From positions 186,001 through 250,000 of the forward strand of contig NZ_CP024313.1 of NCBI RefSeq assembly GCF_002944315.1: a DNA stretch of 64,000 bases, given 5' to 3'. The notes under the pieces are model-generated. The model had not been told where the DNA came from and did no database searches. It saw nothing but the letters and a program-made list of their open reading frames with translations. The translations under genes were made by a program, and so were the position numbers. The stretch is from Rhizobium sp. NXC24. Its GTDB lineage: Bacteria > Pseudomonadota > Alphaproteobacteria > Rhizobiales > Rhizobiaceae. Shown piece after piece: positions 38,431 through 47,662 of this stretch (position 1 is the stretch's first letter; every line of letters begins with the position of its first letter).

Positions 38431-39210
38431 ATGAGCCCGGAAGAGACGCTGATCCACCAACCAGTCAACTATCTGATTAGGGAGTGGACCCAGTACGTTG
38501 CAGAGTTAGTCTCACCTTCTGTGCACGATCCGAGGGCACTGCTAATGGAGAAATGTGCGATCGTTATCGCAAGCCCCCGACATATTAAATTAATTGGCAA
38601 AGAGCGCTTCCCAGCCAGCGCAGTTATGGTCGGCGGCACGTCCGTTCTGCAACATTTATTATCTCAATTGGCACGTGTTGGCGTGCAAAAGACAATTATC
38701 CTTGGACTAGGAGGCATGGGCGAGGTCGATCATCGTTTCTGTCACGAGCTGTTTGATATGGAGCTCCGCGTATGCCCACTGCGCATGCCATATCCCGGGC
38801 GTCTTATTGATGTGACAGCGGCAGAGGAAGTCGCTGATGTCGATGGAGTAGTTTTGATATTTACCGCGGAAATGGTGATCAATTTGACAATGCTGGAGCG
38901 CCTGGTACGGTCATCATATCGCAACATTGTCGTTGTGAGCCAGTCACTCGGCAAACGATCGCTACGAGTGCTGACGGGCAAAGCGCAACGCCTTACAGCA
39001 ATCGTACCCGAAGGCTCCGACAGCCATAAAAGTGCGTCTGCAGATTTGAGCCTCGTCGGCGTTTATAAATTTGATGCGGCGTTAGTTCGGAGGATTGGGC
39101 GGAGACGTCAACGTCGTTCGCATGACGATGCGGAGTTCTTTGAAGCAGCATTTGGGTTTCACGGTCATCCAATCTATGTCATGTGTGCCGAACCGGGCGA
39201 AATACGATGA
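38431..39210 (+). CDS. nucleotidyltransferase-like (NTP_transf/MobA fold), probably degenerate
   Basis: 259 residues from ATG 38431; the start is uncertain, as no good ribosome-binding site is present, and the fold itself seems to begin near MEKCAIVIASPRHIKLIGK. The pattern strand-loop-GGTSVLQHLLSQLARVGVQKTIILGL and DVDGVVLIFTAEMVINLTML follows sugar-phosphate/choline-phosphate nucleotidyltransferases. The G-x-G-x-R nucleotide loop expected after the first strand is replaced by ASPRHIKL, so catalysis is doubtful. Phosphonate cytidylyltransferases share this fold, but linkage to pepM 25 kb away is only speculative. Confidence 0.5.
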   Translation: MSPEETLIHQPVNYLIREWTQYVAELVSPSVHDPRALLMEKCAIVIASPRHIKLIGKERFPASAVMVGGTSVLQHLLSQLARVGVQKTIILGLGGMGEVDHRFCHELFDMELRVCPLRMPYPGRLIDVTAAEEVADVDGVVLIFTAEMVINLTMLERLVRSSYRNIVVVSQSLGKRSLRVLTGKAQRLTAIVPEGSDSHKSASADLSLVGVYKFDAALVRRIGRRRQRRSHDDAEFFEAAFGFHGHPIYVMCAEPGEIR

Positions 39211-39562
39211 ACACCGACATGCATGCAGCAAGATCTTGAGTGCCGCAACTGAAGAACCTGGCCGCAACCCTGTTCCTTCCGCGGTGCAATCTTTAATGCC
39301 CCAGATGCGGTCCCTGTTATCGAAATGCAAAGCTCGGTGCAAAAAGCTCGGTGCCTGAGCCGAATTGCGCGTATGCAAACCAGCGAATTGCTTTCTTCTT
39401 GCTTCGAGCACTTTCATACATACGTCACAGGCGTTAGCCACTCATAAGAGAACTATTGTCAGGTTTGTCCAGCCAGGGCGCGACGTACTCGGCTGATTTG
39501 CTGCTGCATTTCGCATAAACGGCTAAAAAAATTTGGTAGAGGCTCTGCGGGTTCTTTCAAAT
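39211..39562. other. intergenic region upstream of the luxR-type gene
   Basis: Short antiparallel frames only; no perfect TGT-N10-ACA site. Nothing else recognised. Confidence 0.4.
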
Positions 39563-39578
39563 TGGCACGACTCTTGAA
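39563..39578 (+). promoter_or_regulatory. possible sigma-54-type promoter of the luxR solo (variant -12 box)
   Basis: TGGCACGACTCTTGAA: -24 TGGCAC, five bases, TTGAA, 48 bp before the ATG at 39626. Identical geometry to the nifH box, but no NifA site is visible upstream. Confidence 0.4.
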
Positions 39579-39625
39579 CTACGGACAGCAATTCCGACCC
39601 CTCGGAAAAACGGGACGAAAGCAGG

Positions 39626-40612
39626 ATGTCAGCTCTTCCAAAGCCCGCTTCCAAAGCTTTAGCGATAACGTTCGCCGGAGGCTCGGAGAGCCGCAGCCGC
39701 TCATGGCCAGCGGCGTCATGCACTGACGACAGCATGGCGTGCCATTATTTGCCCGAGAGAGAGCATCGATTGTTTCGGGGTGGTTGCGATTCTACTCAAG
39801 TCAGTAAGCAGACCGGCCGAGTTGCCGATCTGAATTCCTCGGACCTCTCGCCATCTTCTCAAGCTTTAAATCGAGGGGAACTTGCGGTCGAGTTCGGCCG
39901 ATTTCTTGACCAGACACATACCATCGTTCAGTCTAAACAGTTATTTGAGCACTTATCAGCTTTTGCTCTGAATCTTGGCTGCAAGTGGATAGCCTACGGT
40001 CCTCTTACAACCGAGCGCAAGGTTTTACAGCCGGTTCGACGCCCTTCATTTGAGATCCTGAACTATCCTTATGAATGGCAGAAGCGGTGTCTCGAAATGG
40101 GTTATGATCGGAAAGCTCCTATTATCAAGGAAAGTCGAATGCGATCAGGCCCTATTCAATGGAGGGAGGCATACGTTGGCTCGAGCACAACTCCAAGCGA
40201 ACGGCGCATCTTCGACGAGGCTGCAAGCTTTGGCGTAAGGTCAGGCATTACTATTCCATTGCGCAGCTCGGCCGGAAGCTTCGCCATCATGAGTTTTGCC
40301 CAGCAGATTGAGCGTGAATTCCACCAAAGGGCAATCGCCTACTTACAACTAGCGGCGATACATTTCCATCTGAGACTTGCTAATGTCGGGAGTTCGAATG
40401 TCATGGAGAAAGTGCCTGAGCTCTCGCTTAGGGAGAAAGAATGTATTCTCTGGGTAGCACGGGGAAAGTCGTCATGGGACATTGGAATTATTATGAGGAT
40501 ATCTGAAAATACTGTTAATTTTCACGTTAAAAACGTCATGCGAAAGTTGGACGCTGCCAGCAGAACGGTCGCGGCTATTAAGGCAATAAATCTCGGATAT
40601 ATCGAGCTGTAG
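39626..40612 (+). CDS. LuxR-family solo regulator with altered autoinducer pocket
   Basis: 328 residues: a non-conserved N-terminal stretch (start could also be 39734), an autoinducer-binding-like domain (about 85-245) and a C-terminal LuxR helix-turn-helix with LSLREKECILWVARGKSSWD and ISENTVNFHVKNVMRKL. In the pocket, YPYEWQKRCLEMGYDRKAP aligns to the TraR Y-P-x2-W-x3-Y-x8-D-P pattern with Trp57 kept, Tyr61 replaced by Cys and Asp70 by Ala; Trp85 may be kept in GPIQW. Loss of the Asp that hydrogen-bonds the acyl-homoserine lactone amide suggests another ligand or none. No luxI synthase is near. Confidence 0.8.
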   Translation: MSALPKPASKALAITFAGGSESRSRSWPAASCTDDSMACHYLPEREHRLFRGGCDSTQVSKQTGRVADLNSSDLSPSSQALNRGELAVEFGRFLDQTHTIVQSKQLFEHLSAFALNLGCKWIAYGPLTTERKVLQPVRRPSFEILNYPYEWQKRCLEMGYDRKAPIIKESRMRSGPIQWREAYVGSSTTPSERRIFDEAASFGVRSGITIPLRSSAGSFAIMSFAQQIEREFHQRAIAYLQLAAIHFHLRLANVGSSNVMEKVPELSLREKECILWVARGKSSWDIGIIMRISENTVNFHVKNVMRKLDAASRTVAAIKAINLGYIEL

Positions 40613-40846
40613 GAGGCGATTGTTCATCTATAGGCGGCAGTGCTGCCACTGCCGCAGCTCTGTTTTCCTGCGATAGGCCAATTATAAGCAAAGTAGGAAC
40701 ACTATCATTCCAGGTAGGAGCACAGTTAGCAATGGTCGTATAGAGTTGCGGAAGCTTTCCAAATGGACGCCGGATATCGAGGCGTTGCGCTGAGCTTCAA
40801 GGGTACAGGCGCTGCTGGGTCATGGCTTCTGGTTGAGGAGATAATC

Positions 40847-42121
40847 GTGAGTAACGACAGCATTTCCAATTCCCTATCTGCCTTTGAAAACCATGAATCG
40901 AACGTGCGATCCTATTCACGATCATTCCCCGTGGTCTTCACGAAAGCGGCAGGAACCATCCTCGAAGACGAAAATGGTTGTGCGTTCATCGATTTTCTTT
41001 CCGGAGCGAGTGCGCTCAACTACGGTCACAACGACTCGTATATCTTAAGTGCTGCCGTGGAATACCTGCAATCAAATCGGGTTGTCCACGCATTAGACAT
41101 GGCTACGTCGGCGAAACGAGAGTTTATGGAGTTGTTTGACGAGCTGATATTGCGCCCACGTGGTCTTACATACAAATACCAGTTTGTCAGTCCCACTGGC
41201 GCCGACGCCGTCGAGGCAGCTTTGAAACTTGCACGCAAGGTCACTGGACGTCATAGCATCGTTTCATTCACCAACGGTTATCATGGGGTGAGCCTGGGCG
41301 CGCTTGCTGTAACTGGTAATCGATACTTCCGAAATGCAGCAGGTCTTCCTCCTTCCGGCGCGGTCTTCATGCCTTACGACGGTTATTGGGGGCCCGATCA
41401 GGATACTACAGAATATTTGGACAAAGTGCTTGCGGATGGTAGCAGTGGCGTCGATTTGCCTGCAGCTGTTGTTCTCGAAACCGTTCAGGGTGAGGGCGGC
41501 ATCAATCCTGCGAGCAGAAACTGGTTGCAGTCGCTGGAGCGGCTTTGCAGGAAGAACGACATCCTCCTGATTATTGATGACATTCAGGCGGGCTGCGGAC
41601 GAACGGGCGATTTTTTCAGCTTTGAGTTTGCGGAAATTTCTCCGGACATAGTTCTTTTGTCGAAGTCTCTCAGCGGTTGTGGGCTGCCGCTGTCGCTCTT
41701 ACTGCTCAAACCCGAATTCGACGTATGGCAACCAGGCGAACACAGTGGAACCTTTAGGGGCAACAATCTCGCACTCGTGACAGCTACCGCTGCTTTGCGA
41801 AAATACTGGACAAATGAAAAGCTATCTAACGAAGTTGTCGAAAAAGGATCCATTCTAAGAGAGCGCCTTCAGCAGGTCGCCCAAAGCAACCAAAATTCCA
41901 ACTTTTGCGTGCGTGGAAGGGGCATGATGCTGGGGCTCGACTGCAGTACCGGCAAATTGGCGGCGCAAATCGTACGGAAAGCCTTTGAAGACGGGCTTGT
42001 AGTAGAGCGATGTGGCGCTGAAGATCAGGTTATTAAGCTTCTTCCTCCATTGACAATTGAACGGCAGGCCTTGCAGTGTGGCCTGGACATTCTGGAGAAG
42101 TCCGTGCACTCAAGCGTATAA
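40847..42121 (+). CDS. class III aminotransferase, EctB/diaminobutyrate-type
   Basis: PLP enzyme of 424 residues from GTG 40847 (GAGGAG six bases upstream). Landmarks: SYSRSFPVVFTKAAGTILED, FVSPTGADAVEAALKLARKV, ETVQGEGGINPASRNWL, IIDDIQAGCGRTGDFFSFE and the PLP lysine in LLSKSLSGCGLPLSLLL. The HSGTFRGNNLALVTATAAL segment and order closely resemble L-2,4-diaminobutyrate:2-oxoglutarate aminotransferase of ectoine-type pathways. No ectA or ectC is present, so its product feeds something else; the KamA gene 2 kb away is a possible partner. Confidence 0.85.
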   Translation: MSNDSISNSLSAFENHESNVRSYSRSFPVVFTKAAGTILEDENGCAFIDFLSGASALNYGHNDSYILSAAVEYLQSNRVVHALDMATSAKREFMELFDELILRPRGLTYKYQFVSPTGADAVEAALKLARKVTGRHSIVSFTNGYHGVSLGALAVTGNRYFRNAAGLPPSGAVFMPYDGYWGPDQDTTEYLDKVLADGSSGVDLPAAVVLETVQGEGGINPASRNWLQSLERLCRKNDILLIIDDIQAGCGRTGDFFSFEFAEISPDIVLLSKSLSGCGLPLSLLLLKPEFDVWQPGEHSGTFRGNNLALVTATAALRKYWTNEKLSNEVVEKGSILRERLQQVAQSNQNSNFCVRGRGMMLGLDCSTGKLAAQIVRKAFEDGLVVERCGAEDQVIKLLPPLTIERQALQCGLDILEKSVHSSV

Positions 42122-42372
42122 AGCTACACTTGCCTCTGGGAGGTATGGCAGAGCCAAAGCAATCGTGCGGCCGGACGGGCGTCTTGGTTGGCGCTATAAA
42201 AAGTACGACCCCCAAGCTTGTTGGGTAACGAGGTCGCCAAATGGGGCCAAGGCCCAGAACTATCTTTCTCAAAATCTGGCGATCACGTCGTTCCAACGGT
42301 CCCCGTCATCGCATTGGGGAGGCGGATGTCTCCTAAGACCATGCTGAAAACTGGTCAATGGACACTAAGATT

Positions 42373-42388
42373 TGTCGGATTCATGACA
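42373..42388. promoter_or_regulatory. NifA upstream activator sequence ahead of small ORFs/rpiR
   Basis: TGTCGGATTCATGACA is a perfect TGT-N10-ACA, 88 bp above a near-ideal -24/-12 box. Confidence 0.75.
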
Positions 42389-42475
42389 CGGAGTTTCGGC
42401 CCTGCGTGTTGCCCCATCCTCACCTAAATAGTTGAAGAGTGGAAATAATCCCTTCTTTGGCTAATTCTGCGTAGT

Positions 42476-42491
42476 TGGCACATCATTTGCT
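42476..42491 (+). promoter_or_regulatory. sigma-54 promoter ahead of small ORFs/rpiR
   Basis: TGGCACATCATTTGCT has TGGCAC, five bases and TTGCT with exact 10-bp GG-GC spacing; one of the best matches in the window. Confidence 0.75.
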
Positions 42492-42510
42492 TGCTCCCGA
42501 TTGCGAAGCA

Positions 42511-42618
42511 ATGGACTGCGATCTTAACGTCAAGGACGAGATTATGATGATGAGACGTAGAAGACAGCGTGCCGCACATCGAGTAATTTCATGTTCGGCG
42601 CCGTCCTGGTTCTCATGA
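42511..42618 (+). CDS. possible 35-residue basic peptide
   Basis: First reading frame after the sigma-54 promoter. ATG 42511 has only a weak GAAG upstream, while in-frame ATGs at 42544-42552 follow AAGGACGAG. The product contains MMMRRRRQRAAHRVI, strongly basic. It may be a small nodule-expressed peptide or leader. No family known. Confidence 0.25.
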   Translation: MDCDLNVKDEIMMMRRRRQRAAHRVISCSAPSWFS

Positions 42619-42785
42619 CGATGTTGGTGCGCTTGGGTCGACACACATCGCCTGATCTTCAAGTAAGATTTAATCAAACCAGCTTCCGGGGAACGCTGAA
42701 GCGCGTGGATGCCGTAGCCAACACGGGCTGTTTGAGCATCGCGGAATGGTCACGTTCAACAAAAACGGTGACTTTAAATCCATAG
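42591..42785 (+). CDS. possible 64-residue small membrane-anchored protein
   Basis: ATG 42591 starts a frame with one hydrophobic segment (MFGAVLVLMTMLVRLG) and a polar tail (PDLQVRFNQTSFRGTLKRVD). It has no ribosome-binding site of its own and overlaps the 35-codon frame. It ends 58 bp before the rpiR-type gene. Confidence 0.25.
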   Translation: MFGAVLVLMTMLVRLGRHTSPDLQVRFNQTSFRGTLKRVDAVANTGCLSIAEWSRSTKTVTLNP

Positions 42786-42843
42786 GGCAAGGAAAAGACC
42801 TTTGCCGCTTAAGCATTTGCCTAATAGACTTCAGGAAGTAAGA

Positions 42844-43737
42844 ATGGATTTTCCCACCACAAGTCTCATAAAGAACAGCTATGAGCGATTTCCGCGGCAA
42901 ATGAAGGTCGCTGCGCGTTGGTTAGTCGACCATCCGACAGAGGTCGCACTGCTGTCAATGAGGGAGCAGGCACGCCGAGCACGAGTGCCTCCGGCAACAT
43001 TAACGAGACTTGCAAAACGCCTTGGCTTCGATGGTTTCGACAAATTAAAGGAGGTATTCGCCGATAGCGTCAGGGAACGGCCGGAAAGCTTCGGTGGGAG
43101 TGGAGAGGAGTTGTTGACACGAGGGGAGATCGGGGGCGATGGCGTCCTCATACGCGATACAGTGAATGCTTTGCAGGGTCATCTAAGCAGGTTCGCGCAG
43201 CCGTCCGCGATTGCCGCGTTGGCGGCAGCAGCCGACCTAATTGCGGAGGCGAAACAAATTTTTTGCATCGGCCGCCGTTCAAGCTTTCCCATCGCCTATT
43301 TAATGCACCATGTTGGATCATTGCTTGGCTCTCCTACAACATTGATCGATGGGATGGGCGGTGCCTCCGATGATGCGCTTTGGTCAGTCGGCCCAGAAGA
43401 CGTTTTGTTAGCGGTCACAGTCAGCCCTTACACTCGCTTCACAGTACAGGCAGCCGAGTTTGCCGTATCCCGTGGGGCAAAACTCGTCGCTTTGACGGAC
43501 AGCGAACTGTCTCCAATCGCCAAGATTTCTCAAGCGGTGATCCGCGTTCGCACCGAAGTTCCTTCATTTATTCACACGATGACTCCGGCATTGGCCGCAG
43601 TAGAATGTCTCATGGAACTGGTCGCGGCGAGACGCGGGAGCTGCGCTCTTCGAGCTCTGGCTGACCATGAAGAACAACTTGTGGAATTCGACACTTATAT
43701 CTTGAAGAGAGGCGTCGGCACGAACTCTCATGACTAA
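42844..43737 (+). CDS. RpiR/HexR-family (HTH-SIS) regulator
   Basis: 297 residues from ATG 42844 (AGGAAG upstream). N-terminal RpiR helix-turn-helix: FPRQMKVAARWLVDHPTEVALLSM and RVPPATLTRLAKRLGFDGFDKLKEVF; C-terminal SIS phosphosugar-binding domain: IFCIGRRSSFPIAYLMHHVG, DVLLAVTVSPYTRFTVQAAEFA and GAKLVALTDSELSPIA. Such proteins sense phosphosugars or related ligands. It lies downstream of the 42476 sigma-54 promoter and 520 bp before kamA, a likely local regulator. Confidence 0.88.
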   Translation: MDFPTTSLIKNSYERFPRQMKVAARWLVDHPTEVALLSMREQARRARVPPATLTRLAKRLGFDGFDKLKEVFADSVRERPESFGGSGEELLTRGEIGGDGVLIRDTVNALQGHLSRFAQPSAIAALAAAADLIAEAKQIFCIGRRSSFPIAYLMHHVGSLLGSPTTLIDGMGGASDDALWSVGPEDVLLAVTVSPYTRFTVQAAEFAVSRGAKLVALTDSELSPIAKISQAVIRVRTEVPSFIHTMTPALAAVECLMELVAARRGSCALRALADHEEQLVEFDTYILKRGVGTNSHD

Positions 43738-44261
43738 ACGAAGCGGAATTTTGAATTGCTCGTTATCCGCCCGCCCCAACCTTTTGCAATATACGAATTG
43801 TATTTCAGGAGGCACCTGGTGGGCAATTCCGATGAGCTTCTGTCAGAACCTGAACATGAAAGGAAGCAGGGTGCTGGTGTTGACGTTGTTGGGCTTAGCC
43901 AGGGGTTGCCTATGACGTATCAATCAGAAGCGGGCATGATCTCTTTTGGAGTGGAAGGGGCCATTACGAGTATAGCGGGCTGCCGATATCATCCGGGAGC
44001 AGGAGGCTCGGTTTTCAGCGCCCCAGATGCAAATTTCGAGGCAATCCGCCTCAATTCCGATAAATAGTCGCCCCTTGTTCCGAGATGATGCCTCCCCCTC
44101 TGGAAGGCATCTGGCCTGGGTTCTGTCGACATCCCTGCGTAACAACATGACTTGGCGTTCCTTTGCCCGCACTAGATCGCCGACGGCACGTCGATTGCAA
44201 GGGAACAACGAAGAAACCGTTATGACCATTGCGTCTCGCCTCGTTTAACTAAGGGCTTTAG
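43738..44261. other. region between rpiR-type gene and kamA, with a possible small ORF
   Basis: A 103-codon frame (43756-44067) starting MLVIRPPQPFAIYELYFRRH has no good ribosome-binding site or family. A perfect TGT-N10-ACA (TGTCAGAACCTGAACA) lies at 43841-43856, but the only -24/-12 candidate below it, at 44152-44166 (TGGCGTTCCTTTGCC), has a 9-bp spacing, so I do not call a promoter. Confidence 0.3.
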
Positions 44262-45413
44262 ATGAAGACCACTCGAACCATCCCAAGTAAGATGACAAAG
44301 CAATTAAATGTGGCTCCGCTCACCAGTTCTGAGCCACGGTTGTCATCCAAGATTATCAATTTCGTTGAGGGCGCGCGTGCAATAACCCCCGGCGAGCTGG
44401 AAGCTAACAACATTACTCGTTATCGTGTCACAAAATTCTATCGTGAACAGATCGTTAACAGTGGCTATTACAATCAGCTCAAATTCATCGTGGAGCCCTC
44501 ATTCGAAGAGTTCGACGGTACCGGGAATCTGGATACTAGCGGGGAGCATGACAATACGGTCGTGCCCGGATTTCAGCACAAGTACGCTCAGACGGGACTG
44601 TTGCTGGCGACAGACCGCTGCGCTGCTTACTGCCGCTATTGCTTTCGCAAACGCATAGTTGGCAAGGATTCAGATGAAGTTGCTGCTGACTTAGGGCAAA
44701 TTGCTAGGTACGTCGGAAATCATCCCGAGATGTCGAACGTACTGATATCGGGAGGCGACCCGTTCGTGCTCAGCACCCGCAGGCTCCATGAGATTCTTGA
44801 TCATCTGCTGCCGTTTCCGCATTTGAATTCTATTCGGTTTGGCACAAAGGCATTCGCGTACGCGCCCAAGAGGTTCGAGGATCCCACCTTAATGACCTTG
44901 TTCAGACGAATCCAGGACGCAGGTAAGGCTGCACTTATCGTCACACATTTTGACCACGTCGGTGAAATCTCGGCGAATGCGGAGCGCAACATCTGCTCCT
45001 TGCGTACGCAAGGCGTGGAGTTTCTTAATCAGTCCGTGCTTCTGGCGAAAGTCAACGATGATCCTGCGATCTTAGCTGAGACCTTTGGCAAATGCCATCA
45101 GATGGGTGTCCGCCCATATTACCTCTTTCAAGGTAGACCAGTGAAAGGCGCATCGCACTTTCAGGTTTCACTTCGCCGCGGATTAGAGATTGTGCAGGGC
45201 ATCAATCAACGTCTAAGCGGTATTCAAAAGACATTCAAATATATCATGTCGCATTACACTGGAAAGATCGAAATCCTCGATCTCGGCGCCGATGACCGCT
45301 TGTATATGCGATATCATCAGAACAAGGCTCCCGAAAAGATCGGTAAGATCTTTTCTCGGCCTTACATCGAAAGCGCTTGCTGGTTGGACGATTTGCCTGG
45401 AGTAGGAGGTTGA
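44262..45413 (+). CDS. kamA: KamA-family radical SAM aminomutase (lysine/glutamate 2,3-aminomutase type)
   Basis: 383 residues. The radical SAM cluster motif is CAAYCRYC in TDRCAAYCRYCFRKRIVG; the next motif VLISGGDPFVLSTRRLHEIL and the PLP-lysine segment SHYTGKIEILDLG complete the KamA pattern. These enzymes use SAM, a [4Fe-4S] cluster and PLP to move an alpha-amino group to the beta position (beta-lysine, beta-glutamate and similar). It is shorter than clostridial lysine aminomutase, and the substrate cannot be told from the sequence by eye. It lies downstream of rpiR and a class III aminotransferase on the same strand. Confidence 0.85.
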   Translation: MKTTRTIPSKMTKQLNVAPLTSSEPRLSSKIINFVEGARAITPGELEANNITRYRVTKFYREQIVNSGYYNQLKFIVEPSFEEFDGTGNLDTSGEHDNTVVPGFQHKYAQTGLLLATDRCAAYCRYCFRKRIVGKDSDEVAADLGQIARYVGNHPEMSNVLISGGDPFVLSTRRLHEILDHLLPFPHLNSIRFGTKAFAYAPKRFEDPTLMTLFRRIQDAGKAALIVTHFDHVGEISANAERNICSLRTQGVEFLNQSVLLAKVNDDPAILAETFGKCHQMGVRPYYLFQGRPVKGASHFQVSLRRGLEIVQGINQRLSGIQKTFKYIMSHYTGKIEILDLGADDRLYMRYHQNKAPEKIGKIFSRPYIESACWLDDLPGVGG

Positions 45414-45673
45414 AAGGCAGGCGCGCAACGCGGGTTTGCAAGAGAGCCCGTTTTCCCACGGGTTGACTGTTGACCAGACGGTGGCTGCTGCGTACGGGCG
45501 GTGGCATACACGGCGTCGTGACTCCATGCCAGGCTGGACCGCTTATGATGAGTAGAAAAGCGCTATCCGGCATTTCGTTGGAGCGCGGATCTATCTGCGC
45601 TCTTCACTGTAACTGCTCGGATGTTATGTAAACGTGCAAATTGCTACTCCTTTCATTAGTAGCACACTTGACC

Positions 45674-45975
45674 GCTGCGCTGAAGAAAAAAGTCAACCTG
45701 ACGCGGTTACCGATTGAACAAGGAGCTTCCGCTGGCTACAGAATATGCGGGAGTCGATTGCGCTGTTCGGTGATGCCGCGCGCTGTATCCATGTCGGTGA
45801 CCGCGAAAGCGACATCTATGAACTTTTCTGCACGGCCCATGAGCTCGGCACCCATTTCCTGGTGAGGACTTGCGTCGACCGACTGGCGGACGACGGCAAG
45901 CGCACGATTGTCGCTGAGATGAACGAGGTCGAGAGTAACCGTCCGATTGTTGCCGCCTGCCGGATAGCTTCGTGA
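45674..45975 (+). pseudogene. fragment of an IS4-family transposase
   Basis: The frame ESIALFGDAARCIHVGDRESDIYELFC and GTHFLVRTCVDRLADDG matches the central part of IS4/Tn5-type transposases (the Y-R-E region is expected further on). Upstream, a shifted frame reads VNLTRLPIEQG, the preceding part, so the gene is frameshifted and both ends are missing. Confidence 0.65.
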
Positions 45976-46033
45976 TGGCCTGAGACACGTGCTTAACGAC
46001 GTCGCTAGCGACGTGTCTTGGGCGAGGTATGTG

Positions 46034-46402
46034 ATGCGTGTCGAGATTCTTGGGCAGGAACGTCGGCGTCTGTGGCGCGACGAACAGAAGCTCGAGATTG
46101 TGATGTCGGTTGGGATCGACGGGGCGACGATTACTGAGGTTGCGCAGCGACATGATGTGACGCGGCAGCAAATTTACCCCTGGCGCAGTGAGCTGAAGAA
46201 GAAGGGACTTTTGTCGTCTTCTGCGAATGCGGTGTTTGTTCCCGTGGACATGAATGCTGTGCAAACCGAAATCTGTGGAGACCGTCAGCATTCGACTGGG
46301 ATGATCGAGTTGCAATTGGGCTGCGGTCGCAGCCTTCGTTTCGACAGTACTTTGGACGGCGCCACGCTGACACGGCTTATCCGGGCGGTAGAAGCGGCAT
46401 GA
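46034..46402 (+). CDS. tnpA: IS66 TnpA (orf1) helix-turn-helix protein
   Basis: 122 residues from ATG 46034. N-terminal helix-turn-helix RRLWRDEQKLEIVMSVG, ITEVAQRHDVTRQQIYPWRSEL, and a C-terminal segment ATLTRLIRAVEAA as in IS66 orf1 proteins. Stop overlaps tnpB start. Confidence 0.85.
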   Translation: MRVEILGQERRRLWRDEQKLEIVMSVGIDGATITEVAQRHDVTRQQIYPWRSELKKKGLLSSSANAVFVPVDMNAVQTEICGDRQHSTGMIELQLGCGRSLRFDSTLDGATLTRLIRAVEAA

Positions 46403-46746
46403 TTGGGCCAGGGACCGGCGTTCGGGTCTATCTTGCCTGTGGAGCCACGGACATGCGCAAAGGAATAGAGGGTTTGGCTGCGCTTGCGCAGGATGTATTG
46501 CGCCAGAAGCCGACAGGTGGCGCCGTCTTCGCCTTTCGAGGCAGACGTGGCGACCGTTTGAAGCTTCTTTATTTTGATGGCCAGGGCTTTTGCCTGTATT
46601 ACAAAATTTTGCAGAAGGGACGGTTTCCATGGCCTTCGGCGGCCGACGGGACGGCCCGGCTGACATCCGCACAAATGGCGATGCTATGGGAGGGGATCGA
46701 CTGGCGTCGTCCCGACTGGGGAGCGCCTCCGGCTCGCGTCGGATAA
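46399..46746 (+). CDS. tnpB: IS66 TnpB (orf2)
   Basis: 115 residues, complete. Typical pattern: VRVYLACGATDMRKGIEGLAAL, AVFAFRGRRGDRLKLLYFDGQGFCLYYKIL, FPWP and MLWEGIDWRRP. Required for IS66 transposition in an unknown way. Confidence 0.9.
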   Translation: MIGPGTGVRVYLACGATDMRKGIEGLAALAQDVLRQKPTGGAVFAFRGRRGDRLKLLYFDGQGFCLYYKILQKGRFPWPSAADGTARLTSAQMAMLWEGIDWRRPDWGAPPARVG

Positions 46747-46809
46747 TTTTATGTCTCTGAATCTACGTGTTTTTATGGCTATTGTTCCTGACTCGTGGTA
46801 GTCAGATGC

Positions 46810-47662
46810 ATGCCGAATGCCACCGAAAATCTTCCGGACGATCCCGCCTTTCTAAAGGCAATGATCGCTGCCTTGCAGGCGGAAAACGCGAAGATGTCGG
46901 CGACTTTGCGTGCGCACGACCAACTGGTCCAGAGCCTGCGGTTGCGCATCGCCAAGCTGAAGAAGCAGGTCTTCGGCCAGTCCTCGGAAAAGATCGAGCG
47001 CGAGATCGAACAGTTGGAACTGGTGCTTGAGGATCTTTTGATCGGAGCGGCCGAGAGCAATACGACACCGATCAAAGAGGTCGATGAACCCGCGCCTGCC
47101 GTGCCTTCGGCAAACGCGCCGGAAAAGATCATGCGCCGACGTCCGCGAGTGTCGGACAAGGCAGTGCGCGAGCGCTGGGAATTCGATCCCGGCAATTGCT
47201 GCCCTGACTGCGGCGGTGAACTGCGTCTTGTCGGTGAGGATGCCAGCGAAATCCTCGACATGATCGCCGCGCAGATGAAGGTCATCGAGGTCGCGCGATT
47301 GAAGAAATCCTGCCGCTGCTGCGAAAAGATGGTGCAGTTGTCCGCCCCCAGCCGTCCGATACCGGGCAGCATGGCGGGCGCCGGTCTTCTGGCCTACATC
47401 CTGGTCTCGAAGTTTGATGACCACCTGCCATTGTATCGCTTGAACGAGATCTTCGCCCGCATGGGCGTCGATATTCCCGACAGCACGCTGGTCGATTGGT
47501 GCGGTCGCGCCATGCAGGTGCTCCAGCCGCTGATCGAGCGGATCGAGGCCGCGATCATGGGAAGCAACCTCCTTCATGCCGACGACACTCCGATCCGGGG
47601 CTGGATCGCTCGTTACGAGACAAGGGTTTAGGCAAAGGCGTGAAAAAGGGCAGGATGTGGAC
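46810..47662 (+). pseudogene. tnpC: IS66 TnpC transposase, 5' part
   Basis: The frame from MPNATENLPDD contains a coiled-coil N-terminus (AENAKMSATLRAHDQLVQSL), the zinc-binding CCPDCGGELRLVGEDASEIL region and start of the DDE domain (GMGVDI-like RMGVDIPDSTLVDWCG, HADDTPI). It runs into a stop at 47631 after a frameshift; the other frame continues to GRMWTY at the insertion point. Confidence 0.8.

Noticed and set aside
42483..42677. Minus-strand 64-codon frame opposite the small ORFs after the 42476 promoter
   Set aside because: No ribosome-binding site and opposite to the predicted transcript.
44152..44166. TGGCGTTCCTTTGCC upstream of kamA as a sigma-54 promoter
   Set aside because: GG-to-GC spacing is 9 bp, one short; sigma-54 promoters tolerate this poorly.
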